In this document: in pieces, positions 60,249 to 64,000 of the stretch
Numbering within the stretch: the stretch's first letter is position 1
Layout: every line of letters starts with the position of its first letter
Assembly (NCBI GenBank): GCA_002504405.1
Contig: DARO01000009.1
Coordinates: 62,001 to 126,000 of the forward strand
Length of the DNA: 64,000 nt
Origin: Methanomassiliicoccaceae archaeon UBA71
GTDB lineage: Archaea; Thermoplasmatota; Thermoplasmata; Methanomassiliicoccales; Methanomethylophilaceae
Reading direction: 5' to 3'
Translations under genes and position numbers: made by a program
The notes under the pieces: generated by a model
Told to the model about the DNA's origin: nothing
The model's input: the letters and a program-made list of their open reading frames with translations, nothing else
Databases searched by the model: none

Positions 60249-60758
60249 TTGGATGTCAAAGGGGCGGTGGAGGCCGCCCTGTTCGCAAGCGCCGAGGGGC
60301 TCAAGGTCTCGGAGATCGCCGAGAGGACAGGGTTCCCGGAGGAGGAGGTCAGGACAGCCCTCATGGACCTCCGCAGGGAGTACGACGAGAGGGACTCGGC
60401 GATAATCGTGTCGAAGGCCGGGAGCAGCTACAGGATGATGCTCCGCCCGGAGTACTCGGACTTCACCGGACGCTTCTCCAAGGCCGAGATGTCTGGCGGG
60501 CTGATGAGGACGCTCTCCACCATTGCGTACAACCAGCCCGTGCTCCAGTCGGAGCTGTTCAAGACCCGCGGGCCCCGCACATACGACGACGTCCACAAGC
60601 TCGTGGAGATGGGGTTCGTGTCCGGGAAGAAGTGCGGGCAGACCCTGGAGCTGACGACCACCCCCAGGTTCTCGGAGTACTTCGGCATAGGGTCCACGCG
60701 CAAGTCCGACATACGCAAGTGGATAGAGGCGCAGGCATCCCAGGGACCGGACGAATGA
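60249..60758 (+). CDS. scpB: Segregation and condensation protein B
   Basis: 169 residues from a TTG start (no in-frame ATG near) with GGCGGTGAT 6 nt upstream. Two winged-helix domains: VEAALFASAEGLKVSEIAER at the start and the conserved LSTIAYNQPVLQSEL... DDVHKLVEMGFV block. It binds ScpA in the condensin-like complex. It follows scpA after 1 nt; a strong terminator comes after it. Confidence 0.93.
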   Translation: MDVKGAVEAALFASAEGLKVSEIAERTGFPEEEVRTALMDLRREYDERDSAIIVSKAGSSYRMMLRPEYSDFTGRFSKAEMSGGLMRTLSTIAYNQPVLQSELFKTRGPRTYDDVHKLVEMGFVSGKKCGQTLELTTTPRFSEYFGIGSTRKSDIRKWIEAQASQGPDE

Positions 60759-60812
60759 CCGGTCCGGCGGAAGGTTGCTGTTTCGCAACCGTGCCGCCGC
60801 AACCCCTCCCAT

Positions 60813-60831
60813 GGCGCCCCGTAGGGGCGCC
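60813..60831 (+). terminator. Terminator of smc-scpAB
   Basis: GGCGCCCC-GTA-GGGGCGCC, a perfect 8-bp stem, then TCCTTCTCC. A second hairpin, GGTTGC/GCAACC (about 60772-60789), sits just before it. Confidence 0.6.
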
Positions 60832-60844
60832 TCCTTCTCCAAAT

Positions 60845-60854
60845 CTATAAAATA
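60845..60854 (+). promoter_or_regulatory. TATA box of the ABC transporter operon
   Basis: CTATAAAATA, predicted start about 60876, leader about 76 nt. Near the end of the leader AGGTG-TT-CACCT (60933-60944) can pair, hiding an SD-like AGGTG. Confidence 0.55.
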
Positions 60855-60951
60855 CAATAAGGGGCTCTTACTCCGGTTCGATTGACGATGCATAAGGGCT
60901 GGCTACGCAGTCCCGGGCGTCGACGGACTCTGAGGTGTTCACCTGTCGTTC

Positions 60952-62595
60952 ATGGAAAAGATCGATGAGCTCTCCGGTAGCGCGAGGATCCGCAGAGCGT
61001 GGTTCGTCCTGGCTTGCGTGATCTTCGTCTCGGTCATTGTGGTCCCGGCCATCTACGTGGTCACCTACGTGTTCACCGACTGGGGACTGGTCGATCTGGT
61101 TCTGAGCGATCCGGAGATCAGCGGCACGATCTTCGATGCCGTATCCAACTCGTTCTCCATAGCGCTGGTCGTCACGATCCTGGATATAATCGTCGGTCTG
61201 CCGATGGCATGGACCCTGGTCCGCAAGGACTTCAAGGGGAAGAAGTGGCTGGACACCCTGCTCGACATGCCCCTGGCGTTCCCCACCGCCGTCCTCGGAA
61301 TCTCCGTAGTGATGTTCTGGGCGGTGCCGGCAGAGGGGGTGTCCATACCGGGGCTTGGCCTGAACCTGTCCCCATACACCCTGTTGGTCCTACTTCACAT
61401 AATTTTCACCTATCCGTACATGGTCAGGTCTCTGTCCGGTATTCTGGAGCAGATCGAGCCCAACTACGAGACTGCCGCTATGACCCTCGGAGCCTCCAAG
61501 TGGACCGCGGTTCGCACGATCACGCTGCCCCTGTTCCGCGCCGGGCTCGCCACGGGATTCATCCTGTGCTTTGCCAGGTCGCTGTCCGAGACCGGCGGGA
61601 CGTACATCGCGCTCTCCATGATGGGCGTGAGCAATTCCTTCTTCACCGGGCCGTCGTACATCAGCTGGCTCAAGAGTGAGGTGAAGGGGGACGGATCCCT
61701 CTACACCAGCGACGAGATGATGGGTGCGATGACCCTGATCAGCGTGGTCATGATCGTACTGGCCCTGCTTCTCCTGCTCATCGCCAACAGGATCATCAAG
61801 AGGTTCAAGATCCCCGTCAAGAAGGTGTGGCCGGACCTGGGAAGAATGGTCTCCAGGGGGGCACTCCCCAGGCTCAAGGACTTCCTAACCGTCGCGTTCC
61901 TGGTGCTCGTGGTCCTAGTGCCCTCGTTCTACCTGTTCATGTACCTGACCCAGCCGATCCCGGCGATGGACTACGGGACGCTGATGTCGTCCATAGGCGT
62001 GTCGTTCCTCGTGGCGGGCCTGGCGGTGGTCGCGGACATCATACTCGGGGTCCCCATGGCAATGTACATAGCGAGGCACAAGGGCGGTAAGCTCGCGGGC
62101 GCGCTGGACAGCCTGGTCAACATCCCCCTGATCATACCCACCACGGCCCTGGGGTTCTCGCTCTCCCTGTTCTGGGGAGGCCTGGGAGGGGGTTTGGACC
62201 TTGTCCTGGTAATCCTCGGGCACATCTCGTTCACGTACCCCCTGGTTGTCAGGAACCTGGTGGGGGCCATCGAGGAGGTGGATCCGGCTTACGAGGAGGT
62301 CGCCATGACACTGGGCGCGAAGCCGTTCCAGGCATTCAGGAAGGTCCTCTTCCCCGTTATCAAGTCATCCGTTCTCGCAGGAGCGATTCTAGCCTTCACA
62401 AGGAGCCTGGGGGAGACGGGTGCAACCTTGTCCATATCCGATTCCGTTAATACCGTCCCCATCTACATCACAAACTTGGTGGAGAGCAGCAACTACACGG
62501 AGGCGGCCATGTGCTCCATCGTGCTCATCATCGTGTGTTTCATCCTGGTCTTCGGCATGAAGGCGCTTACCAACAGGAGGCTAAAGCGTGCCTGA
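60952..62595 (+). CDS. ABC transporter permease, fused two-domain
   Basis: 547 residues, two homologous halves of about six helices each. Each half has the cytoplasmic EAA loop that docks the ATPase: EPNYETAAMTLGASKWTAV (about 170-188) and DPAYEEVAMTLGAKPFQAF (about 443-461). The fused layout is that of FbpB/ThiP/PotBC-type importers of iron, thiamine, polyamine or oxyanions. No binding protein is in view, so the substrate is open. Two ATPase genes follow. Confidence 0.9.
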   Translation: MEKIDELSGSARIRRAWFVLACVIFVSVIVVPAIYVVTYVFTDWGLVDLVLSDPEISGTIFDAVSNSFSIALVVTILDIIVGLPMAWTLVRKDFKGKKWLDTLLDMPLAFPTAVLGISVVMFWAVPAEGVSIPGLGLNLSPYTLLVLLHIIFTYPYMVRSLSGILEQIEPNYETAAMTLGASKWTAVRTITLPLFRAGLATGFILCFARSLSETGGTYIALSMMGVSNSFFTGPSYISWLKSEVKGDGSLYTSDEMMGAMTLISVVMIVLALLLLLIANRIIKRFKIPVKKVWPDLGRMVSRGALPRLKDFLTVAFLVLVVLVPSFYLFMYLTQPIPAMDYGTLMSSIGVSFLVAGLAVVADIILGVPMAMYIARHKGGKLAGALDSLVNIPLIIPTTALGFSLSLFWGGLGGGLDLVLVILGHISFTYPLVVRNLVGAIEEVDPAYEEVAMTLGAKPFQAFRKVLFPVIKSSVLAGAILAFTRSLGETGATLSISDSVNTVPIYITNLVESSNYTEAAMCSIVLIIVCFILVFGMKALTNRRLKRA

Positions 62596-63694
62596 CATAG
62601 TCCTCGACAATCTCTGTAAGAGGTTCGACGGAGAGGTAGCCGCCGACGGGCTCTCCCTGTCTATAAAGGACGGGGAGTACGTCTGCATCCTGGGACCCAC
62701 CGGAGCAGGCAAGACGACCTGCATGAGGATGGTGTGCGGGCTCACCACCCCCGATTCAGGCAGGGTCTATCTGGATGGCAAGGATGTCACGGACGATTCG
62801 GTGGATTCCCGCAACGCGACGATGCTCTCCCAGACCTATGCGCTGTTCCCACACCTCACGGTATACGACAACGTCATGTTCGCGCCCAGGATCAAGAAGT
62901 GGCCCGAGGACAGCTCCAAGCAGATCATCAGGAGCATGCTGCACATGGTCCATCTCGAGCAGAAGGCCGAATGGAAGCCCTACGAGCTGTCCGGGGGGCA
63001 GCAGCAGCGCATAGCACTGGCCAGGGCCCTGGCGTCGGGATCCAAGATCCTTCTCCTGGACGAGCCCCTCCGCGCACTGGACGCGCGTCTAAGGATCAAC
63101 CTCCGCAAGGAGCTGAGGTCCCTGGCCAAGGAGATGGGGCTGACATGCATCCACGTCACGCACGATCAGGACGAGGCCCTCGAGATGGCGGACCGCATCG
63201 CGGTCATACGCAAGGGCCGCATTATCCAGTTCGACACGCCGAGGGAGGTGTTCGAGAACCCGTCCACGCCTTTCGTGGCGAACTTCCTCGGCAGGTCCAA
63301 CACGATCGTGGGCACCGTATCCGGTAAACTGGACGGGCTCACGGAGGTCGAGACGGAATCGGGTATTAGATTCCTCGCCAGGGGGTCGGACATCCCGGTC
63401 GGGGAGGAGGTCGTGCTCACAGTGAAGCTGGGGTCGACCAAGATCACCAAGGTCAAGGAGGGGATCCCTCCCGGCATGTGCATCGGCACGATCGAGCGCA
63501 TGCTGTACGAGGGGGTCACTGTGACGGCGGAGATGGCCGTCGAAGGGGTGGGGCTGGTGTCCGCCAAGCTGCCCAACAGGAAGTTCGATGACTTCCAGGC
63601 CGGGGATGTCGTCAACATCTCCTGGGCTCCGGAGAAGGCATCGGTGTTCCGCATGCCAGCTGGCGGGCTAGAGGAAGAGATGAGGTTGGACTGA
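62588..63694 (+). CDS. ABC transporter ATPase with TOBE domain
   Basis: 368 residues from a GTG start that overlaps the permease by 8 nt. Walker A GPTGAGKTT, signature LSGGQQQRIALARAL, Walker B ILLLDEPLRALD and switch His in VTHDQDEAL are intact. The C-terminal 120 residues form a TOBE-like regulatory domain (NTIVGTVSGKL, GEEVVLTVK) as in MalK/PotA/FbpC proteins. Confidence 0.93.
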   Translation: MPDIVLDNLCKRFDGEVAADGLSLSIKDGEYVCILGPTGAGKTTCMRMVCGLTTPDSGRVYLDGKDVTDDSVDSRNATMLSQTYALFPHLTVYDNVMFAPRIKKWPEDSSKQIIRSMLHMVHLEQKAEWKPYELSGGQQQRIALARALASGSKILLLDEPLRALDARLRINLRKELRSLAKEMGLTCIHVTHDQDEALEMADRIAVIRKGRIIQFDTPREVFENPSTPFVANFLGRSNTIVGTVSGKLDGLTEVETESGIRFLARGSDIPVGEEVVLTVKLGSTKITKVKEGIPPGMCIGTIERMLYEGVTVTAEMAVEGVGLVSAKLPNRKFDDFQAGDVVNISWAPEKASVFRMPAGGLEEEMRLD

Positions 63695-64000
63695 TGGCGC
63701 GCATCAAGCTCGATCACATATCCATGAGGTTCGGCGACTTCTACGCCGTCAGGGACATTAACCTGGAGATAAGCAACGGCGAGTACGTCACCATCCTGGG
63801 ACCGTCCGGGTGCGGGAAGACTACCCTCATCAAGGTCATCTCCGGCATCTGGAAGCCCACCGAGGGCAAGGTCTACGTCGACGGTCTCGACGTGACGTCC
63901 ATCCCGATGGAGGACAGGGATGTCGGCTACGTGTTCCAGAACATCGCTCTGTTCCCCCACATGACGCTCAAGGAGAATGTCTCGTACAGCCCCAGGGTGA
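63694..64000 (+). CDS. Second ABC transporter ATPase (3' end outside window)
   Basis: 102 residues visible. It starts at ATG 63694 overlapping the previous stop (TGATG) and shows Walker A GPSGCGKTT and Q-loop VFQNIALFPHMT, so it is a functional-looking paralogue of the upstream ATPase. A fused permease with two different ATPases suggests an asymmetric heterodimeric motor. Confidence 0.9.
   Translation, partial: MARIKLDHISMRFGDFYAVRDINLEISNGEYVTILGPSGCGKTTLIKVISGIWKPTEGKVYVDGLDVTSIPMEDRDVGYVFQNIALFPHMTLKENVSYSPRV

Overview
The window reads as a GC-rich archaeal chromosome, most likely a methanogen of the Thermoplasmata lineage (Methanomassiliicoccales type). Evidence: a complete Fpo/Nuo-like membrane complex (fpoABCDHIJJKLMN) with no fpoF or fpoO in the cluster, a methanogenesis marker 11-like protein, archaeal information-processing genes (PCNA, TFS, Csl4, NOB1, aCPSF2-like RNase, SMC-ScpAB), isoprenoid ether-lipid genes and type III RuBisCO. 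Many operons start about 26 nt after a TATA-like box, so leaderless mRNAs look common. Genes inside operons overlap by ATGA/TGATG or lie a few bases apart and often carry a Shine-Dalgarno (SD) motif. This assignment is inference; no 16S or mcr gene is present.

Layout. 1-6.2 kb: RNA genes on the minus strand (ThiI-like PP-loop enzyme cut by the window edge, Csl4, METTL5-like methyltransferase), purH on plus, a small zinc-finger protein, nadC and a beta-CASP RNase on minus. 6.3-14.2 kb, plus strand: a membrane protein with a long acidic repeat linker and a Vsr/DUF559-like C-terminal domain, then TFS, PCNA, split transketolase, transaldolase, geranylgeranyl reductase and Taw2. 14.2-20.4 kb, minus strand: an unknown 500-residue cysteine-motif protein and a tightly packed five-gene operon of unknown function (TPR/zinc, zinc-ribbon, four-helix membrane, coiled-coil, SPFH with two zinc ribbons). 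20.7-27.3 kb: type III glutamine synthetase plus full-length glutamate synthase. 27.4-34 kb: PEBP and apt on minus, a probable structured RNA, a minimal RNase III, and the AMP pathway (R15P isomerase, RuBisCO, AMP phosphorylase) with a polysaccharide deacetylase. 34.1-39.2 kb: folD, Tpt1/KptA, mmp11, cis-prenyltransferase and a B12-radical SAM protein, with proC facing them. 40-50.5 kb: the fpo operon. 50.6-55.6 kb: prenyl synthase, a second geranylgeranyl reductase, NOB1, CDP-archaeol synthase, pyrE, a family 4 uracil-DNA glycosylase and a HAD phosphatase. 55.8-60.8 kb: smc-scpA-scpB. 61-64 kb: a fused ABC permease with two ATPases, the second cut by the window edge.

How the genes fit together. 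Transketolase halves plus transaldolase supply pentoses; apt, AMP phosphorylase, R15P isomerase and RuBisCO can interconvert adenine, AMP and 3-phosphoglycerate; GS and GOGAT assimilate ammonium; GGPP synthase, two reductases and CarS build archaeal lipids; Fpo links electron transfer to ion pumping.

Most notable: (1) the uncharacterised SPFH/zinc-ribbon operon; (2) an FpoI with four rather than two [4Fe-4S] motifs in a complex without FpoF; (3) two probable new structured RNAs (1953-2056 plus, 28499-28722 minus), each with a TATA-like box at the right distance and several paired helices; (4) a membrane-tethered, probably inactive Vsr-like nuclease domain; (5) a stand-alone RNase III domain in an archaeon.
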